A DNA stretch of 64,000 nt from UBA2897 sp036733925 (GTDB lineage Bacteria > Bacillota > Negativicutes > Selenomonadales > Selenomonadaceae), in assembly GCA_036733925.1 (NCBI GenBank), contig DAIMZO010000008.1, forward strand, positions 14,694 to 78,693. The letters are read 5' to 3'. Positions 48,169 to 56,673 of the stretch are shown here, piece by piece. The position numbers and the translations under genes are program-made. The stretch's first letter is position 1. Each line of letters opens with the position of its first letter. The notes beneath the pieces were generated by a model, which did no database searches, was not told the DNA's origin, and was given only the letters and a program-made list of their open reading frames with translations.

Positions 48169-49107
48169 ATGAATCAAGATAAGATCGTCGTCATCATGGG
48201 CGGTACCTCGACCGAGGCGGAGATTTCCCGCCAGACCGGCAATGCCGTGCTGAAAGCGCTGAAATCGAAAGGCTACAACGCCGTCGGCATGGAACTGCAT
48301 CCGGAGACCTTCGCTGAGGAAATCCGGCAGGCAAAGCCGGCTATCGTCTTCAACGCACTGCATGGCAAGTTCGGAGAGGATGGCATCTTGCAGGGCACGC
48401 TCGAGATGCTCGGCATCCCGTACACGGGTTCCGGCGTCCTCGCCTCGGCGGTCACCATGGACAAGGCGGCCTCGAAGCGCGTCTTTCAGGCGGAGGGCAT
48501 CTCGACGCCGAAGGCGCACACCTATCACCGCTTCGAGATGAAGCGCGACCTCGCGGCAGAGGTCGAGAAAGAGTTCTCGCTGCCGGTCGTCGTCAAGGCG
48601 GCATCGCAGGGCTCGTCCATCGGCGTCTACATCGTCGATAACCTCGATGACTTCGCGAAGGCGCTGAAAGAGGCGTTCTCCTACGACGAAGAAGTGCTCG
48701 TCGAGCAGTTCATTCGCGGCAAGGAGCTCACGGTCGCGGTCTGGGGCAATGAGGAGAGCAAAGAGGCGTTCCCAATCATCGAGATCACAACGGAATCGGG
48801 CCGCTATGACTACGAGAGCAAATACACGAAGGGCGCTTCGCACCACATCATCCCGGCGCGTGTCTCGGAAGCGAAGACGAAAGAAATCCAGGATCTCGCC
48901 GTAAAGACCTTCACGGCCTGTGGCTGCCGCGGCGTCGCTCGCGTCGACATGATGCTCGGCGAGGACGGCACGCCCTACGTCATCGAGGTCAACTCGGTGC
49001 CGGGCATGACGGAGCTCTCGCTTGTGCCGGATGCCGGCCGTGCGATGGGCGTGGAGTTCCCAGAGCTTTGCGCGCGCATCCTGCAGATGGCAGGATTTGA
49101 AGCATAA
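48169..49107 (+). CDS. ddl: D-alanine--D-alanine ligase
   Basis: 312 residues, ATP-grasp. KIVVIMGGTSTEAEISRQTG, ALHGKFGEDGILQGTLEMLG, PYTGSGVLASAVTMDK, VVVKAASQGSSIGV, VARVDMMLGEDGTPYVIEVN and NSVPGMTELSLVP. No Tyr/Phe change suggestive of D-Lac specificity could be judged. The start ATG has no evident Shine-Dalgarno (upstream CATACCAGAACATT), unusual here, perhaps because the IS remnant replaced its leader. Confidence 0.95.
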   Translation: MNQDKIVVIMGGTSTEAEISRQTGNAVLKALKSKGYNAVGMELHPETFAEEIRQAKPAIVFNALHGKFGEDGILQGTLEMLGIPYTGSGVLASAVTMDKAASKRVFQAEGISTPKAHTYHRFEMKRDLAAEVEKEFSLPVVVKAASQGSSIGVYIVDNLDDFAKALKEAFSYDEEVLVEQFIRGKELTVAVWGNEESKEAFPIIEITTESGRYDYESKYTKGASHHIIPARVSEAKTKEIQDLAVKTFTACGCRGVARVDMMLGEDGTPYVIEVNSVPGMTELSLVPDAGRAMGVEFPELCARILQMAGFEA

Positions 49108-49149
49108 CATGCATTTCTTCCATGAGCAAAGCGGAGAGGAGGGGTGACG

Positions 49150-49971
49150 ATGGCAGAGGAAGAGGAGCGGCGGGAAAAAGACGCGGAGCCTCCAGTGGAA
49201 AAGCCGCGGCAAAGGCGCAGAAGCCCGCGCCGCCTGCTCAAGGGACTGCTCTATCTGGTCGTCTGCGGCCTTGTCCTCGCTTTCGTCATCTACTCGCCAA
49301 TCTTCACCCTGCAGCGCGTCGAGGTTTCCGGCAACGCGAACCTGTCCATCGAGGATATCGAGAGCATTGCGCAGATCCAGAAGGGCATGCCCCTGCTCTC
49401 CATCAAGACGGATGAGGTCATGCGGCATCTGACGAGCGACCTGCGCATCGAATCCGCGGAGGTGCGGCGCGCGATGCCGGACACCTTGCAGATCGACATC
49501 CAGGAGCGTCGGCCCCTCGCGACCGCCGCCGGGGATTATGGCTATCTTGACCTCGACCGACAGGGGAAAGTCCTTTCCGTATATCGGACGCTGCATCAGC
49601 TGCCAATCCCGGTTATCACCGGGACGACCGTGCCGGGCGTCTACATCGGGGATGACAATGGCAACGAGACGGTCACGAAGATCCTCTATTTCCTGCAACA
49701 GCTCGATGACTCAGCTCTGTCCCAGCTTTCGGAGGTGCACGTCGAGACGAATGGCGACGTCGCCATCTATACGAACAGCTCCGTGCAGATCCGCCTCGGC
49801 CCGCTCGAGGATCTCGACGTCAAGGCGAAGCAGACGCAGGATTTCCTCGACGCGCTGCCACACAGCCTGCATCCCATCGAGTTTGTCGACTTCCGCTACA
49901 AGGCGCCATTCATCCGGCTGAAGGATATGCCCGCGGACGTAGAGGAAGACAAACCCGAGAAGGCACAGTAA
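49150..49971 (+). CDS. ftsQ: FtsQ/DivIB cell-division protein
   Basis: 273 residues, bitopic. Basic cytoplasmic start (KPRQRRRSPRRLLKG), TM about 30-48, then a POTRA domain (FTLQRVEVSGNANLSIEDIESIAQIQKG) and the FtsQ beta domain. ATG 49150 after GAGGAGGGG. It bridges FtsL/DivIC partners at the septum. ftsA, which often follows, is absent; ftsZ is next. Confidence 0.92.
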   Translation: MAEEEERREKDAEPPVEKPRQRRRSPRRLLKGLLYLVVCGLVLAFVIYSPIFTLQRVEVSGNANLSIEDIESIAQIQKGMPLLSIKTDEVMRHLTSDLRIESAEVRRAMPDTLQIDIQERRPLATAAGDYGYLDLDRQGKVLSVYRTLHQLPIPVITGTTVPGVYIGDDNGNETVTKILYFLQQLDDSALSQLSEVHVETNGDVAIYTNSSVQIRLGPLEDLDVKAKQTQDFLDALPHSLHPIEFVDFRYKAPFIRLKDMPADVEEDKPEKAQ

Positions 49972-50043
49972 GAAAATCTGCGAACCACCCGGAAAAAATC
50001 GGAAAAAGAAAAGAAAAGTATGGCATTTTTGACGAAGAAATGC

Positions 50044-50049
50044 TAAAAT
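50044..50049 (+). promoter_or_regulatory. Possible extended -10 element upstream of ftsZ
   Basis: TGC-TAAAAT with a perfect 6-bp dyad (GCATTT-N9-AAATGC) just before it; no good -35. The 199-base gap 49972-50170 otherwise holds nothing recognisable. Confidence 0.3.
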
Positions 50050-50170
50050 TGAAAAGGTATAACTATACGTCATGATTGTGTCCGCGGAAAACGCCGATCC
50101 ATGCGAAAGCGGGAAGGGCGGAAGATAGTCTGGCACTTCAAGAATATCGATCGTCATGGGGGTCTACAGA

Positions 50171-51292
50171 GTGATAGAATTGGATGATAACGGGCTCGAT
50201 CAGCTCGCAAAAATCAAGGTTATCGGCGTTGGCGGCGGCGGCAGCAACGCCGTCGACAGCATGATTGACTTTGGGCTTAGAGGTGTCGAATTTATCGCGG
50301 TCAACACGGATGCACAGGCTTTGCTGAAGTCCAAGGCCCCGAAGCGCATCCGCATCGGCGACAAGCTCACGCGCGGCCTCGGTGCCGGCGCGAAGCCGGA
50401 AATCGGGCAGAAGGCGGCTGAGGAGAGCCGCGACGATATTCTCGAGGCGCTGCGCGGTGCTGACATGGTCTTCGTGACCGGCGGCATGGGCGGCGGCACG
50501 GGCACCGGCGCATCGCCGGTCGTCGCGGAATGCGCGCGGGAGATCGGCGCACTGACCGTCGGCGTCGTGACGAAGCCGTTCAAGTTCGAGGGAACGCGCC
50601 GTCAGCGCAACGCGGAGCTCGGTGTCACGAACCTCAAGCAGCACGTCGATACGATTATCACGATCCCGAACGACCGCCTGCTGCAGGTCGTCGGCAAGAA
50701 CACGCCGATGCGCGAGGCCTTCAAGGTGGCCGATGATGTCCTGCGCCAGGGCGTGCAGGGCATCTCTGACCTGATCTCGCAGCCGGGCCTCATCAACCTC
50801 GACTTCGCGGATGTCAAGAGCATCATGAGCAATGCGGGTTCCGCGCTGATGGGCATCGGCGAGGCCAGCGGCGAGAATGCGGCGGTCGAGGCGACGAAGG
50901 CCGCCATCGAGTCGCCGCTGCTCGAGACGAGCATCAATGGTGCGCGCGGCGTGCTGCTGAACGTGACCGGTGCCGAGGACAACCTCAGCATGGTCGAGGT
51001 CAACGAGGCCGGCAATACCATCGAGGAACTCGTCGACAGTCAGGCGAACATCATCTGGGGCACGGCGGTCGACAACACGATGGGCGATACCGTGCGCGTG
51101 ACCGTCATCGCGACGGGCTTCGACGAGCCGGAGACCATCGGCGTGCCAGCGCAGAACGCAAACGGCGCTGCCGCGGCAGCGCAGGCTCCTGCCATGGGCG
51201 CGCAGCCGCAGCAGGCCGCACCGAAGCAGCCCGAGGCGCCGAAAGTCAGCGACTGGGGCCTCGACATCCCGACCTGGATGAAAGGCAATTGA
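50171..51292 (+). CDS. ftsZ: FtsZ, tubulin-like division GTPase
   Basis: 373 residues. IKVIGVGGGGSNAVDSMI, tubulin signature GGMGGGTGTGASPVVAE, FKFEGTRRQRNAE, NLDFADVKSIMSNAGSALMG. C-terminal linker is short and Ala/Gln/Pro-rich, ending in the conserved peptide LDIPTWMKGN. I take GTG 50171 (8 bases after GGGGG); the ATG at 50156 lacks a site. Without FtsA in the cluster, anchoring may use another protein such as SepF, encoded elsewhere. Confidence 0.96.
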   Translation: MIELDDNGLDQLAKIKVIGVGGGGSNAVDSMIDFGLRGVEFIAVNTDAQALLKSKAPKRIRIGDKLTRGLGAGAKPEIGQKAAEESRDDILEALRGADMVFVTGGMGGGTGTGASPVVAECAREIGALTVGVVTKPFKFEGTRRQRNAELGVTNLKQHVDTIITIPNDRLLQVVGKNTPMREAFKVADDVLRQGVQGISDLISQPGLINLDFADVKSIMSNAGSALMGIGEASGENAAVEATKAAIESPLLETSINGARGVLLNVTGAEDNLSMVEVNEAGNTIEELVDSQANIIWGTAVDNTMGDTVRVTVIATGFDEPETIGVPAQNANGAAAAAQAPAMGAQPQQAAPKQPEAPKVSDWGLDIPTWMKGN

Positions 51293-51303
51293 TGAAGAAC
51301 TAG

Positions 51304-51355
51304 AAGATTCCCTTGGCATGACCGCCGGACGGTTCATGCCAAGGGAATCTTTTTT
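51304..51355 (+). terminator. Strong terminator after ftsZ
   Basis: Perfect 18-bp stem AAGATTCCCTTGGCATGA / TCATGCCAAGGGAATCTT with a 12-base loop and T6. It separates the dcw cluster from the str operon. Confidence 0.95.
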
Positions 51356-51450
51356 GACTAAAAACAGGGATTTTTGCCCAGAAAAGAAAAATCCCTGCAA
51401 AATGATACGCGAGATAGCGTGTACACCGAAATCCGCATAAAATAAGTGTT

Positions 51451-51479
51451 GACAAGCATTTTACGGGGTGCTATATTAT
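51451..51479 (+). promoter_or_regulatory. Promoter of the str operon (L7Ae-rpsL-rpsG-fusA-tuf)
   Basis: TTGACA (51451-51456), 17-base spacer, TATATT (51474-51479). The short leader has a small CCCGC/GCGGG hairpin. Confidence 0.8.
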
Positions 51480-51531
51480 AGAGGTGCCCGCGAGAAAGCG
51501 GGTGCTTTCGTGAGACAGGAGAGTGAAAGCG

Positions 51532-51780
51532 ATGACTCTGGATTCACTGAAAGAGGCGGACACGGTGACCGGCATCAAGCAGGCCATGAAGGCCGTACGG
51601 CGCAGCAAGGCCGCGGCGGTCTTCGTGGCGGACGATGCAGATGAGCGCGTGCTGGAGGAACTGCTCCGCGCGTGCGATCTCGAGGACATCCCGGTCGAGC
51701 ATGTGAGCTCGATGGAGGATCTCGGCAAGGCCTGTGGTATCGAGGTGAAGGCCTCAGCGGCCGCGGTGCTCCGCCAGTAA
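51532..51780 (+). CDS. L7Ae/YbxF-family ribosomal or K-turn RNA-binding protein
   Basis: 82 residues, L7Ae/L30e fold: VTGIKQAMKAVRRSKAAAVFVADDADERVLEELLRAC, then IPVEHVSSMEDLGKACGI. In Firmicutes this gene sits just before rpsL. ATG 51532 lies about 10 bases after AGGAG; the GTG at 51523 is too close. Binds kink-turn RNA in Bacillus homologues. Confidence 0.88.
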   Translation: MTLDSLKEADTVTGIKQAMKAVRRSKAAAVFVADDADERVLEELLRACDLEDIPVEHVSSMEDLGKACGIEVKASAAAVLRQ

Positions 51781-51854
51781 ACATGTCAGAAGCGCAGAGA
51801 AATCCGCGTTTCCATAAATACTAAATTTTCAATAAGTAGGAAGGAGGTGCATGT

Positions 51855-52232
51855 ATGCCTACTATCAATCAGTTGGTTCGTAAGAGCAGAAAGAGCATGA
51901 CGGAGAAATCCAAGGCACCAGCACTCAAGAATTCCCCGCAGAAGCGCGGCGTCTGCACGCGTGTGTATACGTCCACACCGAAGAAGCCGAATTCGGCACT
52001 GCGTAAGGTTGCCCGTGTTCGTCTGACGAACGGCATCGAGGTTACCGCATACATCCCAGGCATTGGTCATAATCTTCAGGAGCACAGCGTTGTTCTGATT
52101 CGCGGTGGTCGTGTCAAGGATCTGCCAGGTGTTCGTTACCACATCATCCGTGGTTCGCTCGATACTGCCGGTGTGCAGGATCGTGGCCAGGCTCGTTCCA
52201 AGTACGGCGCAAAGAAAGCCAAGAAAAAATAA
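51855..52232 (+). CDS. rpsL: 30S ribosomal protein S12
   Basis: 125 residues: PTINQLVRKSRKSM, KRGVCTRVYTSTPKKPNSAL and YHIIRGSLDTAGVQDR. Lys is kept at the streptomycin-resistance position (TPKKPNS), so no resistance allele. AAGGAGG site. Unlike dcw genes it uses many GTT/GGT codons, as expected for high expression. Confidence 0.98.
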   Translation: MPTINQLVRKSRKSMTEKSKAPALKNSPQKRGVCTRVYTSTPKKPNSALRKVARVRLTNGIEVTAYIPGIGHNLQEHSVVLIRGGRVKDLPGVRYHIIRGSLDTAGVQDRGQARSKYGAKKAKKK

Positions 52233-52274
52233 GCTTTGACAAGCGAAAAAAGATTATGACAAGGAGGTAAGACA

Positions 52275-52745
52275 ATGCCAAGAAAAGGTTCCGTACCGAA
52301 GCGTGACGTACTGCCGGATCCGGTGTACCACAGCAAGACGGTTACGAAATTCATCAACAAGGTCATGCTCTCCGGCAAGAAGAGCGTGGCACAGCGCGTC
52401 GTGTACGATGCGTTTGAAGAGATTCGTGCGAAGACCGGCAAGGATCCTCTCGAAGTATTCGAGACGGCTCTGAAAAACGTCATGCCGGTTCTCGAGGTTC
52501 GCGCTCGCCGTGTCGGTGGTGCGAACTATCAGGTGCCGATCGAGGTTCGTCCGGACCGCCGCATGACGCTCGGCATCCGCTGGATCGTCAACTACGCACG
52601 TCTCCGCGGTGAAAAGACCATGGATCAGCGCCTTTCGGGCGAGCTCATGGATGCCGCGAACAACACGGGCGCAGCAATCAAGAAAAAGGAAGATACGCAT
52701 AAGATGGCAGAGGCCAACAAGGCGTTTGCCCATTACCGCTGGTAA
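52275..52745 (+). CDS. rpsG: 30S ribosomal protein S7
   Basis: 156 residues: PRKGSVPKRDVLPDPVYHS, TKFINKVMLSGKKSVAQ, NVMPVLEVRARRVGGANYQV; normal length. AAGGAGG before the ATG. Primary 16S rRNA binder; in other bacteria it represses its own operon. Confidence 0.98.
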   Translation: MPRKGSVPKRDVLPDPVYHSKTVTKFINKVMLSGKKSVAQRVVYDAFEEIRAKTGKDPLEVFETALKNVMPVLEVRARRVGGANYQVPIEVRPDRRMTLGIRWIVNYARLRGEKTMDQRLSGELMDAANNTGAAIKKKEDTHKMAEANKAFAHYRW

Positions 52746-52775
52746 TCTCTTCTATATATAAGGAGCGATATTAAA

Positions 52776-54854
52776 GTGCCAAGAGAGTATTCCCTTGAAA
52801 AGACTCGTAATATCGGTATCATGGCACACATCGATGCCGGTAAGACGACGACCACGGAGCGTATCCTCTTCTATACGGGTGTCAACCACAAGATCGGCGA
52901 GGTTCACGATGGTGCCGCGACGATGGACTGGATGGTTCAGGAGCAGGAGCGCGGCATCACAATCACGTCTGCTGCGACGACCTGCCATTGGAACGGCTAT
53001 CGCATCAACATCATCGATACCCCGGGCCACGTTGACTTCACGGTAGAGGTTGAGCGCTCTCTGCGCGTCCTCGACGGCGCTGTGACGGTTCTTACCGCGC
53101 GCGGCGGCGTCGAGCCTCAGACTGAGACCGTTTGGCGTCAGGCTGAGAAATACAATGTCCCGCGCATGGCTTATGTCAACAAGATGGACATTACGGGCGC
53201 TGATTTCTACAACGTCCTCAAAATGATGAAGGAACGCCTCAACGCGAACGCAGTTGCAATCCAGCTGCCAATCGGCGCAGAGGATGACTTCAAAGGCATC
53301 ATCGACCTGATCAAGATGGAAGCCATCACGTACGAGGATGACCTCGGCAAGGTCGAAGATGAGTCCGAAATCCCGGACGACATGAAAGCGAAAGCCGAAG
53401 AGTATCGCGAGAAGATGCTCGAGGCTTGCGCAGAGCAGGATGACGACTTCATGGAGAAGTACCTCGGCGGCGAGAAGATCACGGAAGCCGACATCAAGCG
53501 CGTCATCCGCAAGGCGACGGTTGCCTGCAAGATGGTTCCGGTCACCTGCGGTACGTCCTACCGCAACAAGGGCGTTCAGCCGTTGCTCGACGCGATTGTC
53601 GACTACATGCCGGCTCCGACGGATATCCCGCCAATCGCCGGTGTGAATCCGGAGACGGGCGAGGAAGACCACCGTCCGTCCTCTGATGAGGAGCCGTTCG
53701 CGGCCCTCGCATTCAAGATTATGACGGATCCGTTCGTCGGCAAGCTCGCGTTCTTCCGCGTTTACTCCGGTACGCTTGACTCCGGATCCTATGTCTACAA
53801 CTCGACAAAGGGCAAGAAAGAGCGCATTGGCCGTATCCTGCAGATGCACGCGAACCACCGCAAAGAGATCGAGAAGGTCTACAGCGGTGATATCGCCGCA
53901 GCCGTCGGCCTCAAGGACACGACGACGGGCGATACGCTCTGCGATGAAGAGCATCCAATCATCCTCGAGTCCATGGAGTTCCCGGATCCGGTCATCTCCG
54001 TTGCGGTTGAGCCGGAGACGAAGAACGACCAGGAGAAGATGGGCGTAGCTCTGCAGAAACTCGCAGAGGAGGATCCGACGTTCCGCGTTCATACGGACGC
54101 AGAGACTGGCCAGACGATCATCAGCGGTATGGGCGAGCTCCATCTGCAGATCATCATCGACCGCATGCAGCGTGAGTTCCACGTCGCCTGCAAGGTCGGT
54201 GAGCCGCAGGTTGCTTACCGCGAGACGATCCGCAAGAGCGTCGAGGCGGAAGGCAAGTTCGTCCGCCAGTCCGGCGGTCACGGCCAGTACGGTCACTGCT
54301 GGCTCAAGCTCGAACCGCAGGAAGCCGGCGAGGGCTTCGCTTTCGAGAACAAGGTCGTCGGCGGTGCGATTCCGAAGGAATTCATCAAACCGATCGAGGA
54401 CGGCGTCAAACAGGCGATGGAGAGCGGCGTAGTTGCCGGCTATCCGGTCGTCGACGTCAAAGTCACGGTTTACGACGGCTCGTTCCACGAGGTCGACTCC
54501 TCGGAGGCAGCGTTCAAGGTCGCCGGTTCCATGGCGTTCAAGAACGGCGCAGAAAAGGCAAATCCGGTTCTCCTCGAGCCGTATGTAAAAGTCGAGGTCA
54601 CGGTACCAGAGGAATATATGGGCGACGTCATCGGCGACCTGAACTCCCGCCGCGGTCGTATCGAAGGTATGGAACCGCGCAACGGCGTACAGGTGATCCA
54701 CGGCTTCGTTCCGCTCTCCGAGATGTTCGGCTATTCGACGGATTTGCGTTCCAAGACTCAGGGCCGCGGGAACTACAGCATGGAAGTTGCCTACTATGAT
54801 GAAGTTCCTAAGAATATCGCTGATGAAATCGTCAGCAAAAACAAAGGTGAATAA
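52776..54854 (+). CDS. fusA: Elongation factor G
   Basis: 692 residues, GTP start codon GTG. G1 GIMAHIDAGKTTTTERIL, G3 DTPGHVDFTVEVERSLRVLD, G4 NKMD, switch region GERGITI-type (QERGITITSAATT); domain IV SGGHGQYGHCWLKLEP. Full-length translocase. tuf starts 18 bases later. Confidence 0.98.
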   Translation: MPREYSLEKTRNIGIMAHIDAGKTTTTERILFYTGVNHKIGEVHDGAATMDWMVQEQERGITITSAATTCHWNGYRINIIDTPGHVDFTVEVERSLRVLDGAVTVLTARGGVEPQTETVWRQAEKYNVPRMAYVNKMDITGADFYNVLKMMKERLNANAVAIQLPIGAEDDFKGIIDLIKMEAITYEDDLGKVEDESEIPDDMKAKAEEYREKMLEACAEQDDDFMEKYLGGEKITEADIKRVIRKATVACKMVPVTCGTSYRNKGVQPLLDAIVDYMPAPTDIPPIAGVNPETGEEDHRPSSDEEPFAALAFKIMTDPFVGKLAFFRVYSGTLDSGSYVYNSTKGKKERIGRILQMHANHRKEIEKVYSGDIAAAVGLKDTTTGDTLCDEEHPIILESMEFPDPVISVAVEPETKNDQEKMGVALQKLAEEDPTFRVHTDAETGQTIISGMGELHLQIIIDRMQREFHVACKVGEPQVAYRETIRKSVEAEGKFVRQSGGHGQYGHCWLKLEPQEAGEGFAFENKVVGGAIPKEFIKPIEDGVKQAMESGVVAGYPVVDVKVTVYDGSFHEVDSSEAAFKVAGSMAFKNGAEKANPVLLEPYVKVEVTVPEEYMGDVIGDLNSRRGRIEGMEPRNGVQVIHGFVPLSEMFGYSTDLRSKTQGRGNYSMEVAYYDEVPKNIADEIVSKNKGE

Positions 54855-54871
54855 AGGAGGAAACATTCACA

Positions 54872-56065
54872 ATGGCAAAGGAAAAGTTTGAAAGAACGAA
54901 ACCGCATGTTAACATCGGCACCATCGGTCACGTCGACCATGGCAAGACGACGCTGACGGCTGCAATCACGAAGGTCCTTTCGGAGACTCCGGGCTGCAAG
55001 GCTTCGTTCGAGGATTATGCAGATATCGATAAGGCTCCGGAGGAGCGCGAGCGCGGTATCACAATCAACACGGCACATGTCGAGTACGAGACGACGAAGC
55101 GTCATTACGCTCACGTTGACTGCCCGGGCCATGCTGACTACGTCAAGAACATGATCACTGGCGCAGCTCAGATGGATGGTGCAATCCTCGTTGTTTCCGC
55201 TGCTGATGGCCCGATGCCGCAGACGCGCGAGCACATCCTGCTTGCTCGCCAGGTCGGTGTTCCGGCAATCGTTGTCTTCCTGAACAAGGTTGACCAGGTT
55301 GACGATCCGGAGCTCCTCGAGCTCGTCGAGATGGAAGTCCGCGAGCTCCTCTCGAGCTACGACTTCCCGGGTGACGACATTCCGGTCGTTGCTGGTTCCG
55401 CTCTGAAGGCCCTCGAAGGCGACGAAGAGCAGAAGAAGAAGATCCTCGAGCTCATGGATGCTGTCGATGAGTACATCCCGACGCCGGTTCGCGACACGGA
55501 TAAGCCGTTCCTGATGCCGGTCGAGGATGTCTTCACGATCACGGGCCGTGGCACGGTCGCTACGGGCCGTGTTGAGCGCGGTGCACTCAACATGAACGAC
55601 ACGGTTGAAATCGTCGGTCTCCAGGACGAGCCGAAGCAGACGGTCGTTACGGGCATCGAGATGTTCCGCAAGACCCTCGATCAGGCTGTTGCTGGTGATA
55701 ATATCGGTGCTCTGCTCCGCGGCATTGACCGTACGGAGATTGAGCGCGGCCAGGTTCTCGCAAAGCCGGGTTCCATTCATCCGCACACGAAGTTCAAGGC
55801 TCAGGTCTATGTCCTGACGAAGGACGAGGGCGGCCGTCATACGCCGTTCTTCACGAACTATCGCCCGCAGTTCTATTTCCGCACGACGGACGTCACGGGC
55901 GTCGTCGAGCTCCCAGAGGGCACGGAAATGGTTATGCCTGGCGATAACGTCGAGATGGATGTCGAGCTCATCACCCCGATCGCTATCGAGAAGGGCCTCC
56001 GCTTCGCTATCCGCGAAGGTGGCCATACGGTTGGCGCAGGCCGCGTAACGGAAATCGAAGGCTAA
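54872..56065 (+). CDS. tuf: Elongation factor Tu
   Basis: 397 residues: GHVDHGKTTLTAAITKVL, ERERGITINTAHVEYET, DCPGHADYVKNMITGAAQMD, NKVD, then domains 2-3 (RGTVATGRVERG, TVGAGRVTEIEG). Strong AAGGAGG site. Ends the str operon before a terminator. Confidence 0.98.
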   Translation: MAKEKFERTKPHVNIGTIGHVDHGKTTLTAAITKVLSETPGCKASFEDYADIDKAPEERERGITINTAHVEYETTKRHYAHVDCPGHADYVKNMITGAAQMDGAILVVSAADGPMPQTREHILLARQVGVPAIVVFLNKVDQVDDPELLELVEMEVRELLSSYDFPGDDIPVVAGSALKALEGDEEQKKKILELMDAVDEYIPTPVRDTDKPFLMPVEDVFTITGRGTVATGRVERGALNMNDTVEIVGLQDEPKQTVVTGIEMFRKTLDQAVAGDNIGALLRGIDRTEIERGQVLAKPGSIHPHTKFKAQVYVLTKDEGGRHTPFFTNYRPQFYFRTTDVTGVVELPEGTEMVMPGDNVEMDVELITPIAIEKGLRFAIREGGHTVGAGRVTEIEG

Positions 56066-56082
56066 TCGAAGAAACCATGTAA

Positions 56083-56124
56083 CCCCAGATACGAGCGACG
56101 CGCGCGCCGCTCGTATTTTTGGGG
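56083..56124 (+). terminator. Terminator after tuf
   Basis: ATACGAGCG / CGCTCGTAT inner stem with T5, plus an outer CCCCA/TGGGG pairing whose right side is shared with the next hairpin. Confidence 0.8.
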
Positions 56125-56175
56125 ATACGGATAAGCAGGGGAAAGAGGTCATCTGCCCTGTTTATCCGTATCCCC
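56121..56175 (+). promoter_or_regulatory. 20-bp near-perfect hairpin upstream of the S10 operon
   Basis: GGGGATACGGATAAGCAGGG pairs with CCCTGTTTATCCGTATCCCC (one G-U), 15-base loop. Its foot (56121-56124) is also the outer arm of the tuf terminator, so the two structures compete. Confidence 0.55.
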
Positions 56176-56188
56176 AAAGGGGTATAAT
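56161..56188 (+). promoter_or_regulatory. Predicted promoter of the S10-spc ribosomal operon
   Basis: TTTATC (56161-56166), 16-base spacer, TATAAT (56183-56188). The transcript has a leader of about 150 bases with GGCGGA/TCCGCC (56213-56228) and other hairpins, a place where ribosomal-protein autoregulation would be expected. Confidence 0.55.
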
Positions 56189-56343
56189 AACGAAAGCCCC
56201 CGGGGTTATGGAGGCGGAGGTTTCCGCCAAATAAAAGGTACCCCCCAATGCGATGACGTGGCAGATGGCGCGGGAACTCTCGCGGGAACTGTCACGGAGA
56301 AATGTTTGGGCCTGGAGCCTGGACGATAAGGAGGAAAAACAAG

Positions 56344-56655
56344 TTGTCGAAACAGCAGAAAATCAGAATTCGTTTGAAGGCTTATGATCATAAAGCCCTC
56401 GATCAGAGTGCCGTAAAGATCGTGAATACGGCAAAGAAGACCGGCGCTATGGTGTCCGGCCCGATTCCTCTTCCGACGGAAAAGGCTATCTACACGATTC
56501 TGCGTTCCCCGCACGTCAACAAGGACAGCCGTGAGCAGTTCGAAATGCGCACGCACAAGCGTCTCATCGACGTGCTCCAGCCGACGAACAAGACGGTCGA
56601 TGCGCTTATGCACCTCGACCTCCCGGCTGGCGTAGACATCGAGATCAAACTTTAA
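56344..56655 (+). CDS. rpsJ: 30S ribosomal protein S10
   Basis: 103 residues, TTG start 7 bases after AAGGAGG: SKQQKIRIRLKAYDHKALDQS, GPIPLPTEKAIYTILRSPHV, THKRLIDVLQPTNKTVDALM. First gene of the S10 operon; also the NusE antitermination factor. Confidence 0.97.
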   Translation: MSKQQKIRIRLKAYDHKALDQSAVKIVNTAKKTGAMVSGPIPLPTEKAIYTILRSPHVNKDSREQFEMRTHKRLIDVLQPTNKTVDALMHLDLPAGVDIEIKL

Positions 56656-56673
56656 TCCGAGGAGGTGGAATGA

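Noticed and set aside
48169..48183. A Shine-Dalgarno-driven upstream start for ddl
   Set aside because: No in-frame start with a ribosome site was found upstream; the ATG at 48169 gives the conserved ATP-grasp N-terminus.
52752..54866. A 704-codon minus-strand open frame opposite fusA
   Set aside because: Spans the complete EF-G gene antisense, with composition typical of such shadows.
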